Shown: positions 11,498 through 24,200 of the stretch, piece after piece | Layout: each line of letters opens with the position of its first letter | How positions within the stretch are numbered: the first letter of the stretch is position 1 | Source: Glebionis coronaria | Lineage: Eukaryota; Streptophyta; Magnoliopsida; Asterales; Asteraceae | DNA: 64,000 nucleotides | Assembly (NCBI GenBank): GCA_025667525.1 | Contig: CM046878.1 | Coordinates: 390,604,974 to 390,668,973, forward strand | Reading direction: 5' to 3' | Program-made: the position numbers and the translations under genes | The notes under the pieces: model-generated | What the model was told of the DNA's origin: nothing | Database searches by the model: none | The model's input: only the letters and a program-made list of their open reading frames with translations

Positions 11498-14400
11498 ATG
11501 ACTTCTACGATGACGTTTTAACAAGATATTTATGATGTAGGTACTGAGAATCGTCCACCCATGCTTACCAAGGAGAACTACACTACATGGGCTAGTCGTC
11601 TCCTTCGTTAAGCAAAATGTAAACCTTTGGGAAAGTTGATTGTCAACTCGATTCAAAAAGGGCCGTATGTTATAAGAACAATTCTTGTGCCTGGGGAGCC
11701 TACGAATGCTAACCCAGTGGCTGACTCTAGTCATGAGCAAACGGATGAAGAATTAACTGAAGCTGAATCCAAACAACTCGAATTTGATGATTAAGCACTT
11801 CAAGTCATTCTCATGGGACTCCCTGAAGATGTTTATGCTGCTGTTGATAGTTGTGAAACCGCACACGAGATGTGGCTTAGGATTCAGAAAATGATGAAGG
11901 GGAGTGAAATTGGTTTACAAGAAAAGGAAACAAAGTTGCTTCGTGAATGGGAGAAATTTACGTCTACTGAAGGGGAACAAATTGAACCTTACTATCATCG
12001 GTTTTCAACCCTCATGAATCACCTTAGAAGAAACAAACATGAACCTGCTCAAATTGCGGCCAACATCAAATTTCTTGATAATCTTCCTTCTGAATGGTCA
12101 CGATATGTCACTCTTGTCAATCAAACCAAGGATCTTCATGTCTGGACTATACTCAAGTATATGATTATTTGAAGATGAATCAAGATGAAGCTAACGAAGT
12201 TAGGGCTGAAAGACGTGCCAAAACCCAAGATCCATTGGCTTTTATGGCAAATTCTCCATCATCGATGTCATATCCCATGGTACCTTACCATCAACCCTCA
12301 ACAAGTAACTTCATGCCACAACAACAACAACAACAACTCACCTCTTATGGATATCAACCTCCTACTGCTGTGAATACCTACAACAACCCATTGCCTGTTT
12401 TGATGACATCACTGATCCTACTCATGCGAGTAATACTAGTCTTGCACTTCTCGCAAAGGCATTCAAATTTACCATTAACCCCACCAACAACAATCAGAGA
12501 ATCTCCTCGAACACTAGAAATAGGCAGATTGCTCAAGCTTTCATGAATGCGAATCAAGATCGCCAATTGATAGTTGCTGGGAACACAGGGACACAATATG
12601 GGCAGATTACTAGGCAGACTGTTGGGAATGCATGAAATCAGTATGGACAAATCCGTGGTCAGAATTCAAATGTTCCGAATGCGGGTAATCGGAATGGGTT
12701 AATTTTTGTGCCAGCGGTTGGTAATCAAATGGGAAACATTGTAGCTACAAGGGATGAGAATACTGGTGCGGAAAATGGTAACAACAATCGTCAGTTTCAG
12801 TGCTACAACTGCATGGGATTTGGTCATTATGCTCGAGATTGCACAGCCAAAAAGAAGAGGGGTGCTTCTTATCTTCAGACTCAGCTTCTCATAGCACAAA
12901 AGGAAAAGGCAGGGATTCCACTTCAAGCTGAGGAATTCGATCTTATGGCTTCTGCTGCAGAATATGACGAGGAAGAAGAGGTGAATGACAACTACATCTT
13001 GATGGATAACTTACAACAAGCATCTACCTCAGGAATGCATTTTGATAGAGCTCCCGTTTATGATTCAAACGGTCCCTCTGAGGTACATCCACGTTTTGAT
13101 GATAATGATATATATATATAGTACGTCTAATCAAGAGGAGGAGTATACTGAGATGCTTGAGCCCTACATTGAGACACACGGGGATCAAACGAATAATAGT
13201 AATATTAGTTCGAGTGAGCCCAGTGTGGACCTTAGTGTGGATCAAGTTGCCCAGCCCACAACCCTTCCTTATGCGGCACATGCGTATTATAAATCTTTAT
13301 TTGATAAGCTTGCTAAGGATGTTGACCATGCTACGGTGGTTAATAATAAGTTTAGAGAAACTAATGCCAAATTGACCACTGAGCTTGCGGGATATAAGGA
13401 ACGGGAGAAAAGTTTTGAAATTCATCAGACTAAAATTAAAGAACTTGAACAAGCCCATGCTACATCGATTTATCAAGAAAAATGCACAACTAAGAAATTA
13501 AATGCCTTACATTTAAGTAGTGCTAAAAAGATAATCGAATTGAATGAGGAAATCACCTCACTTAATAAGCAGCTTTCAACTGAAAAATCTACTATTTTGG
13601 ATTTAAAAGAAGAACGAAAAAGCTGAAACATTATTTCAAAATTCGAGAAGATGGGCTTCTTGAGGATTTTTGCAAAGCTCAGGATAGGATTAGAGAATTA
13701 GACAACCTTTTTTAGTAAAACGTGGCCAAACTATGCAGACGATAAATATGCTCGCACCAAAGGTGATAGAGATAAATTACACTCGATACAAATTGGCTTT
13801 AGGTTATCCTCTTCCTCCTAATCCCGGATATCTTAAGCAAGTTCAGGCCACTAATGAAACTTTATATAATGGTAGTGTGTTCTTGTCTGATGAGCATGAT
13901 CCTCTTAGTGTGCATGATTCTGAGGAAACTACTGAACTTGAAGTAGAGACTCGTTTAAGAATGAAAAAACTTGATAAAGAAGTGACACCCGTTTATTATC
14001 CAAAATTTAATCCTCCAACTGTTTTTGTTCGGTCTAAAACGAGTACTGAAATGCTTTTGCTCCCAAGTGAGGAATTGTCTGATGACCCTCCTAAGCCGAG
14101 TATCACACGCTGATTTTTAAACGAGCTTAAAGATAACCTTGTCATCCTTAAACGTGTTGTTAATTCCAAAATCACTGGAGTAAATTTTACATCACTTGTT
14201 CAGATTGAGGTTCAAAAAATTCTTCAAAACGATATTAATCCAATTATTAATCAAATTGATGCTCGGTTAGGCAATTTGTAAAATGCTTTTCTAAAAGAAT
14301 TAGCCAACTTTGTTGAAGACTTTAAATCTTTGACGAAGGAAGCGGATGAATCTCCTGATAAAATCAAAGTTTTGGAAAACAATCTTGAACGCCTCTCTAA

Positions 14401-15643
14401 AGCACGTGATTGCATTGATAGTAGCCCTGTTGAGTTAGGTACCTCTGTGTCGCCTAATGAAAACCTCCAAACTGAGCTTGATCTTATGAAAGATAAAATG
14501 GAATCTTATGTCATTAAAAAGGATAAAGAATTCACCGATCTTTGGAAAAAAATTGTCAAAAAATGTGATGAATGCAAATATGACAAAATTTCGTACGAAA
14601 AAGCTTACAATGAAATGCAACAAAATATTGTACGTTTGACAGCTCAGTTGGGAGGTGCTCAGGGAAACAATCTGGCTTCTTCTGGGTTAGAGAAGGCCAG
14701 TGATGGGAATGTTCAGAAGCTTAAGGCTAAAATTGCAGATTTAGAATCTGTTGTTGTTTCATATAAGCGGGTTGTTGAACAAAGTAAGTCTGTCTATCAG
14801 AAACTTATTGATAAAATCTGTGAGAACTATAAGTTAAAAGCCTTATTAAAAGATACGGTTTTTGAGCCTATTACGATTCAGACACCAGCAACCTCGGGAC
14901 CCACTCGTATTGCTGTGACACCTTTTCCCAAGGTTGCTGGAATGAAAAATGTTGTGATTTCCCCAGGAATGTTTCGTGTTAGTTCTCCCTCTGTGTCTAG
15001 CAAACAACGTAAAGCAAGCGTTAGGACAAAACCTACCACTATAACTCAACCACAAGTCACTGATTTAAAAAATGCTAATTCTAATAGACGTGTGTCTTCT
15101 TCTACAGGAATAAACAACTACACTAAGAGCAGAAGGCCACAGCCTACGAGCAATACAAGGAATGATAGGGTCCCTTTTGCCTCTAGAAGTAGTCGCCCCA
15201 AGATCAATAATGTGGAAGTAGAAGAACACACTAGGAACTTATCGCTTTTTAATCATATTCAGAAACTTAATTCATCTGAATGTAATAACTTTAAGCTTGC
15301 TAGTCGGAATGAAAAATCTGAAGTTATTTGTGCTAAATGTAATAAATGTTTCTTTACTTTTAGTCATGATGCTTGTGGTTTGACTATGAATGGTTTGAAT
15401 TACGGTGGTTACACTCGAATTGACAAGCTGTCAGTCAGTGAACAACAACGCACTCCTAAGGCTAAGGTGTATGTTCCAAAAAGTACGCACGCAGGGTCCA
15501 CAAAAAGTCTTGCTAAGCCTAGTAGCCCTAGATTCACCTCTAAATGGTTACCTACTGGTAGAAATTTTGACTGTAGTGGCAAAATTATCGACACTAGTAG
15601 ATCTCATACTGACAGTGAAACGTCGGTATGTGATACGGCTTAA
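11498..15643 (+). pseudogene. Gag of element A, with CCHC knuckle and coiled coils, disrupted
   Basis: The ATG at 11498 opens a gag frame (MTSTMTF) with early in-frame stops near 11520, 11620 and 11795. The UBN2-type gag domain lies at about 11560-12160 (ENYTTWAS, then VILMGLPEDVY and HRFSTLMNHLR). Frame changes follow near 12150 and 12450. A Q/N/P-rich linker precedes the zinc knuckle CYNCMGFGHYARDC near 12800, then an acidic stretch. Heptad-rich coiled-coil segments lie at 13132-13626, 13733-14113 and 14330-14870, and a basic, S/T/P-rich C-terminal part runs to 15643. At over 1300 codons it is far larger than typical Copia gag, as in Sireviruses. It would form the virus-like particle. At least three frameshifts plus stops make it non-functional. 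Confidence 0.85.
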
Positions 15644-15703
15644 TTATCTTCTAACCCTACAAGAACCTATTTCATCGGTTGCCAAAATATTTTCTTCTCT
15701 TAT

Positions 15704-16951
15704 CATTGGCAGGCTGTTGAAATTTGTCTCTGGTGCGTGGACTCGGGCTGTTCCAAACATATGATTGGGAATTGAAGCCTTCTCAAGAACTTCGTTTGGC
15801 AATTCATGGGAACTATTCGATCTGGAAATGATCATGTTGCTGCAATTCTAGGCTATGGTGATCTTCATTGGGGAAATATAATCATCACCAGAGTCTCTTT
15901 TGTTGATGGCTTGGGACAGAATTTGTTCTCGGTTGGGCAATTTTGTGATTCAGACTTGGAGGTTGCTTTCAGAAGTCGTACATGTTTTGTAAGAGATCTT
16001 GAAGGAATTGATTTGTTGAAAGGAAATCGTACCACCAACCTTTACACCATTTATCTTTTTTAAATGTCTGCTGCTTCTCCAATTTGTCTCATGGCCCGAG
16101 CTACATCAACAAAGTCATGGTTATGGCATCAAAGGTTATCTCATCTCAATTTCGATGCCATCACCCATCTAGCAAAAGATGATCTCGTTACCGGTCTTCC
16201 AAAGTTTAAATATACAAAAGACCATCTTTGTCCTTCCTGTGAGCAAGGTAAAAGTAAGAAGAAGCCTCACAAACCCAAACCTGTTCCCAACTCAACGAAT
16301 AGGTTACATCTCTTACATATGGATTTGCGTGGCCCAATGAGAATCAAAAGCATTAATGGAAAGCGGTATGTCCTAGTAATTGTGGATGATTATTCTCGTT
16401 ACACATGGTTTCACTTTCTTGCATCAAAAGATGAAGCCCCTTATGTAATTATTAACTTCTTGAAGAACACATCAGTACTACTGCAAGCCCTTGTCATTAT
16501 TGTGAGAACGGATAACGGCACAGAATTCACCAATCAGAAACTGAAAGCTTACTTTGACGAAGTTGGGATCTCTCATCAAACTTCGGCTGTAAGAACCCTA
16601 GAGCAGAATGGAGTTGTGGAACGGAGGAATCGTACGTTAGTTGAAGCTGCTCGGACGATGCTTCTCTCCTCCAGTGCATCGTTATTCCTTTGGGCTGATG
16701 CCATTGCAACTACATGTTATACTCAAAACCGCTCCATTATTCACATCCGATTCAACAAAACACCTTATGAGATCATTAATGGACGATAACCGGATATATC
16801 GTTTCTACATGTATTCGGGGCTCTGTGTTATCCAAAGAATGATCGTGAAGATATCGGTAAACTTGAACCTAAAGGTGATATAGGCTTTTTCATTGGTTAT
16901 TCTTCAAATGCTTGTGCTTACAGGGTTTATAATCGAAGGACAAGAAAGGTA
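15704..16951 (+). pseudogene. Pol of element A: protease and integrase
   Basis: This runs in one frame with gag's C-terminal part. The protease motif VDSGCSKHM lies at about 15737-15763 and is followed by a TGA at 15773. The segment 15806-16063 is the usual protease-integrase linker (NLFSVGQFCDSDLEV). The integrase zinc finger (LWHQRLSH, then CPSCEQGK) is complete near 16117-16250. Core motifs HMDLRGP, VRTDNGTEF and NGVVERRNR supply the D, D and E residues. In-frame stops lie at 16061 and 16787, after which the [15 protein letters not shown] segment of the integrase C-terminus continues to RT. Catalytic residues are kept although the frame is broken. Confidence 0.88.
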
Positions 16952-19396
16952 ATGGAGACTATGAATGTTACCTTTGATGAACTCTCGGGTATGGCCTCTC
17001 AACATAGAAGTTTAGATACCGATCCTCAAGGTCAGACTTCTAGACACGTAAGTTCAGGACTCGCGCTTCAATTTGTACCGTCAGCAATCTCATCGTTACA
17101 ACCCTCGGAACGTGACTTGGAAGTTTTATTTGGGCCAATCTATGATGAATATATTGAGGGTCCTTCGTCATTTGGTGTTCCTCAAAATGCCCCGGCTGCA
17201 CCTGCTACGGTAGTTCAAGAACCTCGGATTGCATCTACACCAACGGCATCTAATTCTGCACCATCTACGTCAACCTCAACCATATTGCCTCCAAATATTC
17301 CACCCACTTCTCTGACTGCTGACGCAACTCAACAACATTCTCAGCAAATTCCTAATCATGTTCATTTTCAGAATGAAATAGTTGCTGAAAATGCAAAAAA
17401 TGCGATGCTCAACGAACATGAGTTTGTTAATCCATTTGCGGCTTCCACAAGTACTACTCAGCCTTCAACACCATATGTGGATCCGTCGAGCTCGCATCAA
17501 GTTTCTCATACACTTCTACATGAACAAAAATGGACTAAGAATCATCCTTTGGTTCAAGTGATTGGCAATCTCTCACGACCAGTCTCAACACGAAATCAGC
17601 TGCATACCGATGGTGATATGTGTATCTATGCACTATCAGTCAGTACAATGGAACCACCAAGTGTTAAAGAAGCAATGACCGACGCATCATGGATTGAGTC
17701 TATGCAAGAAGAGCTCAATCAATTCATCCGGCTTGATGTATGGGAGTTAGTACCACGCCCGGACAATAACGATCCCCTTACTCTGAAAGGGTTATTCAAA
17801 AACAAGATGGATGAAGAGAAAACGGTCATCATGAACAAGACTAGGTTAGTTATGAGAGGTTATAAACAGAAGGAGGGAATTGATTTTGCAGAATCCTTCG
17901 CCCCGGTTGCTCGAATGGAAGCTATTAGGATTTTCTTGGCATACGCTGCTCACAAATCGTTCACTGTGTATCAAATGGACGTAAAGACGACTTTCTTGCA
18001 TGGGCTGTTAAAAGAAGATGTGTACGTATGTCAACCTAAAGGTTTCTTCAACATCGAACATCCAAGCCATGTCTACAAGTTGAAAAAGGCAATTTATGGT
18101 TTGAAACAAGCACCGAGGGCATGGTACGATGAATTATCATCGTTTCTTCTCCAAAATCACTTCAGTAAAGGAACCAGAGATCCAACGTTGTTTATCAAGT
18201 ACTACGGCAACAACATCTTGGTGGCTCAGGTCTATGTAGATGATATAATTTTTGGTTCTACAAACCCGAAATATTCAATATTATTTGTCGGCCTTATGAA
18301 AAGCCGATTTGAAATGTCCATGATGGGGGGAAATGACGTTCTTTCTTGGTCTCTAAGTTCACCAATCCCCCGTGGTATTTTCATAAATCAGTCCAAATAT
18401 GTGCTCGAGATTCTAACGAAATTTGGAATGGAAAATTGTGATCCAGTTGGTACTCCAATGGACACTAAACACAAGCTTGATTTGGATAAAAAAGGGACAT
18501 TTGTAGATGCTACAAAATATCGAAGTATGATCGGGTCCCTTATGTACTTAACCTCAAGCAGACCGGACATTGTGCATGCTACTTTTTTATGTGCTCGGTA
18601 TCAGGCTAAGCCAACCGAGAAGCACCTCAAGGAGGTTAAAAGGATCTTTCGTTATCTCCGGGGAACCATTCACATGGGTCTCTGGTATACGAAGGATTCT
18701 GGTTTTAATCTAACTGGTTTTTCATATGTCGACCATGCAGTGTGTCATGATACATTCAAGAGCACTTTTGGTGGAGCACAATTCTTAGGCGAAAAGCTAG
18801 TGAGCTGGTCCTCAAGAAAACAAGATTGCCCGAAGTTGTCCACCGCGGAATCAGAATATGTGTCTCTATCCGTGTGTAGTGCTCAAGTCCTTTGGATGAG
18901 AACATAACTCACGGATTATGGATTTCACTTTAATAAAGTTCCTATTTATTGTGATTCACAAACATCCATAACCATATCATGCAACCCGGTCCAACACTCC
19001 AAGACCAAGCACATTGTTGTCCGATTCCATTTCATTAAGGAGCATGTGGAAAGAGGAACGATCGAACTGTACTTTGTCAAGACGGACTACAAACTAGCCG
19101 ACATATTCACCAAAGCTCTTTCTCAAGACAGATTTGAATTCTTGGTTTGTCGACTTGGTATGCGTAGTTTCACGATGAACTTGAACGTCTTGCACATTCA
19201 CAGTAACCTTGTATATATCTATGAGAAAATCAAAATACAAAAATATAAAACCTATAAAAACAAAATAAAAAATGAGAAAATCTTTCAAAAATACCAGAAA
19301 TATTCTTCTCCGACATGTCTCTCAGCATTGATAATATGGACGTACTTAGAAATGTCGCTCAATAACGACACGGGTACGTACATAAAGCTCGAATGA
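16952..19396 (+). pseudogene. Pol of element A: reverse transcriptase and RNase H
   Basis: The long frame 16952-18907 starts with a low-complexity S/T/P/Q spacer. RT follows with [25 protein letters not shown] and the intact catalytic box [10 protein letters not shown] (near 18233). RNase H has SRPDI, ISQ-like and STAESEYV motifs. The first RNase H acidic motif reads FSYVDHAV instead of the usual SDADHA, so an aspartate has become tyrosine. A TAA at 18905 interrupts RNase H. The same frame then runs from 18908 through YCDSQ, HSKTKHIVVR and LADIFTKAL to 19396. The last 65 codons are K/Y-rich and may not belong to the ancestral protein. Confidence 0.88.
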
Positions 19397-19763
19397 GAGT
19401 TCAAATGTTTTCAAAACATGTCTTTTCTACTTTCTTCTCATAATGGCTTATAGTCACATGTCAGACTATAACCCGGTCCCCAAAGAAAGGAAAATCTATG
19501 ACGTATCCTCATCAACGGGAAATTAATTTTTCTCGGTCATTGGCTTATATTAAAACAATTAAAGTTTTAATCTCATGAACTCAAGGAAAATGTTCATTCA
19601 TGTACATTTTTCCTCAACAACGGGAAATTCAGTTTTCTCGGGTTTGAGTACAACTTTTCAAGGTATTTCAAAAGTGTGTGCTCATATACTCCCCTATTTT
19701 AATTAGAATTCCTTTTCGAGGGAGAGTACAAACTTTCATGCAACATTATTCTCTCTATGTTTC
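19397..19763 (+). other. 3' non-coding region of element A, left part
   Basis: No ORF of note. The sequence is homologous to the minus strand of 49608-50190 in element B. It ends at the GTTTC target site (19759-19763) and resumes at 47210. Confidence 0.75.
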
Positions 19764-20171
19764 TGATAGGTGTGAAAACACCCATCCTTTTACCACTTAT
19801 TTCTGGCTAAAACGAGACCAAAACACGTATTTAATATCATTTGTTTGGAATTATGCGTGGTTTTTGTGTTTATTGTGTTTTCAGAGTCAACCGGATGAAT
19901 ATTGAAGAAAACATGGGATTGCACGGGTTTTATCGAAGAAAAAGACTCAAGACGAAGTCTATTGTCCAAGAGATGCAAAAGATTTGAAGTCATTGTGCCT
20001 ATTTGAAGATTTATCGAAGAAAAGGGCCAAAGATGGAAGATTCTTATATGTCGAAGAATTCGAGTCTATTAAACGAAAGATTATAAGACGAGTTAGAATT
20101 ATTCACCGACACTTCTCAAAATCCAAAGTCGGAAACGTTTAATTAAAGAAACGAAAAGACTAAAGAAGAAA
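19764..20171 (+). repeat. Left LTR of G1, first 408 bp
   Basis: Matches 45432-45839. It starts with a potential hairpin (GGTGT/ACACC with a GAAA loop). Element D follows after AGAAA (20167-20171), which is duplicated at 36088-36092. Confidence 0.95.
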
Positions 20172-20452
20172 TGTAGAAATGCTAAAATAGATCCGGTGGT
20201 CTAACATGGTGGTAAATGATGGTGGTAGCCATTGTTGGCTTAGAGAGAGAGAAGATTGTTGAGAGTGAAAGTGTAATGTATTCCCAAATGAACAAATGAC
20301 AATCAACACCCCTCCTTGGAAGCTAAGGAGGGGTATATATAGTCACACACACAACCTAAACTTTACAACGAGTCTAGTCTAGTCTAAATGTGCGTGACTA
20401 TGATAACTAACGGGAATTCTTAAATGTCGTCACATAAAGTGAGTTTCCAACA
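20172..20452 (-). repeat. 3' LTR of element D
   Basis: 281 bp, TGT...ACA type ends, apparently identical to 35807-36087. On the minus strand a TATATATA box (20334-20341) is followed by a 9-bp hairpin AAGGAGGGG/CCCCTCCTT-type just downstream, the same layout as in element B's LTR. Confidence 0.93.
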
Positions 20453-20718
20453 ATCTTCCCCCATGGGACGACGTGTAGAATTCCTTACAATATTCTTCCT
20501 AACAAGTACAAAATAATTAAGAACAAGAGCTTTCTTGAAGCATCCAATGCTAATGAAGTCTTCTGAGGCCTTCGTCTTCAAAACGACTCATCTTTAAAGT
20601 AACTTGTAGAAGAAATACTGTAACGGCACGAGCTAAGTAACCCATACACTTCTGGTTAAGGAGAAGCTTCTGAATTAGCTTCCCCCTAATTCATGCCACG
20701 TAAACTTGATGTAGAAGC
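20453..20718 (-). other. 3' end of the internal region of element D
   Basis: Polypurine tract (CTTCCCCC at 20455-20462 on the plus strand) next to the LTR, with a second copy at 20679-20686. No ORF. The end of this block, GAAGC (20714-20718), is the target site of element E. Confidence 0.85.
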
Positions 20719-21216
20719 TGTTGATCCCAAACTTAGATCGATTAGCTTTGTGTATACGAGATTAGATCAAGTACTACACGTAGAGAAACCTTTGCTTATG
20801 AATAAAGTAACAAAGTGTTATGCGGAATTAACACTTGATCTAAAACACAATGATGTTAAACAAACTTTCACTTGTATTAGAATAATCGTGTTGATTACAA
20901 TGAAAGGTTTTAACTTGCGAATACTATGAAAACTGATATATGACTTTAACCTAAAAGACCTTCTTTTATAGAACAAGAAGTCTTGTACAATAAGCTATGA
21001 ATCAACTATTCTAGGTAAAGATAATAATAGAAAATACAATGTCGTGCTTATCTTTACCACACATAAATAAAGAAACAAATAAACAAAAGATATTCTATCA
21101 GTGTCAATCTTCAAGGCTGTCAGCGTTGACTTCTATCAGCGTCCAAAGTCAATCTATCAGCGTTGACTTTCTTCTTATCAGCGTTTGGTGATCTGACCTA
21201 TATTTTATTCCCAACA
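20719..21216 (-). repeat. 3' LTR of element E
   Basis: 498 bp, TGTTG...CAACA ends, apparently identical to 32217-32714. The U3 end carries four ACGCTGA motifs (21120-21190). A TATAAAAG box lies at 20963-20970 on the minus strand. Confidence 0.95.
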
Positions 21217-21240
21217 ATCCTCCCCTAAACTTGATATCCA
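21217..21240 (-). other. Polypurine tract of element E
   Basis: On the minus strand the bases beside the LTR read AGGGGAGGAT, the primer for plus-strand synthesis in LTR elements. It lies about 37 bp downstream of the ORF3 stop, so ORF3 almost abuts the LTR. Confidence 0.8.
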
Positions 21241-21276
21241 TTCCAATGATCAAGTTTCTGAATAAAAACTAAAGGC

Positions 21277-24200
21277 TTAGGAGGAATCTTTCAATAACTT
21301 CTTATGTTGGTGATAAACATATCTGATCAAGTCCTTGGCCACATCACTCGTATAATCAATCTCCAAGGGTGTCTCTAGCATCTTCTCCAATACTTCTTTG
21401 GACAAGAAATAGTCAGCATCCACAAGCAAATATTCTGAAAACTTTGTAGAGCTCATATGAAATACACCACAAGTAGAATATAGCCTCCAATGAAGATTAC
21501 TGAGATCATCTTCAAGATCCTTCCAAATGGTAGGATCTGCTTCTTTTGGACCACACAAAGTCATAAATGTGTTCCAAAGTCTTATTCCATTAGCTGAAGT
21601 AGGTGCTTCAGCTGTATACTTGGCCTCTATTAACCTCCATAGATGCACCAAGTCTTCCCTGTCTATGCTTGCAAATATAGAAATAACTGAAGTGAAAGTA
21701 TGTACCTCCTTTCCAAATCGTCCAACCTTCCAAAATCCACACTCATCTTCATCAAAACTGATGATTGGATTTCTGTCATCTAGAGGTATCACATTTACCA
21801 AATCTGAAGCTTCCAAGGGAGAAAGCTTGAGATGCTTCCTTATAACACCTTCAGTTGGAAAATACACATCCATGTCTTTAGGAAATTGAAAAGGATCTCC
21901 TTTCTTCACTGGTCTTTGAGCAATCCTTATTTCCTTTTGAATCTGCATCTCTTCTGCAAGCTCTTGTTTTCTTTCTTTTGAAAGAAATTGGTAGACATTC
22001 TGTTCTTGCACCTTCCTCCAAATAGGATGTGCCCTATACTCTAACTCCTCATAAGACAAGGCCAGCAACTTCTTTGATGTCCAATTAGGCTGATGACATC
22101 TAAGCAACTTATAGTACAACTGCCTTCTATCTCTTTTGAGCCAGGTCTTGACCTCTTGTGCATTAAATCTCATAATCACCTTTATGTCTTCTTGTACCCT
22201 AAGAAGAACTTCCAACCCCCAAATTTGATCTGATAAACTCATACCTGGGTTGTCCATCACCTGTTCTTCCCAAGCATGGTACATTCTGGTGATTTCTGGT
22301 AGGTCCCAATCAACCTGATTCTTCAACTCACTCAACCTTTCCTTTGCTAGCTCATCCCCATATTCAAGCCTTTCTGGATCTTCAATAATTTGAATGCTTG
22401 AATCTGAGCTATCATCATCTTTTCCATCACCACTTTCTTCCTCACTTTCAGAAACAACAAATGGTGATCTTCTACTCCTCCTCAAATCTCTTTCCACAAG
22501 TTGTGCAGCCAACTGTTCATCAAATGCTATTTGTGCTGCATCTTTCTTTGGAACATCTTCTTCAATCAAAATACCTTTACCTTTGTCTTTTGGATCAATA
22601 ATTGGTAAAGTAGAAGAAGAAACCTGTGTGGACACATCTTTGATAATTGTTGATGGCTGGAATACATCAACACTACCTGCAACTTTGTCAGCGCCACGAT
22701 TACTTTTATCAGCGCTGGATGTGTCAGCGTCCAAACCTGTATCAGCGCCCAATGTTTCTTTGAAAGACCCTTCCAAGTTCTTTGGTGTCACCTTGGATGT
22801 ATCAACAACTGGGTGCTTCTTCAAGTTGGTGAGAGCTTCAGCAATCTGCAAAGATTCACTAAATTGTGAACTCTTTTCTGAACTCTTTTCACTAGCTGTG
22901 TGAATCAACTCATCCTCCTCATCCTCTTTTTCCTCCCCTTTGGAAGATTCCTCCATTAGACTCCTGCTACTGGGATTCTCCAAAACAGTTACTCTCTCCC
23001 TCAAAGCTTGGAGTTCTTGTCCCTGTTTGTTGACAGTTTGTACAAGACTGACATTTTGCTTTTGCAAGCTAATGACAGCCGCCGTCAATTCAATTATGGT
23101 CATAGGTTCCAATCTGCCCTCAGCTAGAATGGGGATTGGACCTCCCAAAATAGGATCATGGGGCATGGATGAGGTCTTAATGATGTTAGGACTGTCTTGA
23201 CCAGCTTCTAAGCCTGTGTCAATAGCCCCAGCCTCACCCATTTCACCAGCCACACTTGTGGAGGTGGTTCTCTCTGCTACAAGGCTAGGATCACCAGAGG
23301 AGAACACTCCAGTGACCCTTTGGCGTTTAGTCAACCTAGATTGTAATGGGGTAGAAGATGAAGTAGATTGTGTGGGTGTGGGTTGATTAAGGGGTGTTTG
23401 GGATTGTTCAGGGAGTGTATCAGTGTTGGGATTGGCTGTGTCAGCGCCCACATTTTGAGTGTCAGCGCTGGGTTGGTCAATGTCCATGTTTTCTGGTGAA
23501 GGTGATGGATCATGAATAGGCTCAAGTTGGGGTTCAGGGTCTGGTTGTGGGTCTGGTTGTGGTTGAGCAGCCTGAATTACTTCAAGCATGGGTTGGGTAA
23601 GAGGTATGGGGTCGTTTGTGGAGCTCATTTTAGCAAAAATGGTTTTCTGTTGTTTAGGGATCTCATAAAAAGTGTCATGATCCCTAGAACAATATTCTTG
23701 TAAATCAAAGACCATTTGCAAAAATCTAGGGTAAGCCAAAGTCATTTTACTTCCCTTGTTTTTACACATCCCTTCAAAAATCATTTTTGAAAAATTATAC
23801 TTAAGCCCACGTGTTATACAAACCAAAGCACTTGCAATTGACCTGTTTATCTCATTAAAAGAAGTACATTTTGGACTTAAGCATTGTAAAAGGACATGTA
23901 TCAAATATTTCCAGTCAGAGGGAAATTCCTGCTTATGATATTTATTTAAAGTGACATCAGCAGGAATAGGATAACCCAATTCCCTAAGACCCTGTTCTAT
24001 TGTTGCTATGGCAAGAGTAGTCACACCATCAGCGTCATCAAGACGCAAAGCTTGGCGAACCAAAGCTTCAGTGACCACCCATGTTCTTCCATGAACAGTA
24101 GATGTTAATGTGGTCACTCCATTAGTTGTTGTGGAACTAACATTGTTCCAAAACTGTCTAATGTGTGCGACAGGGACTAATGGTGTATGAGAAAGTGCAT

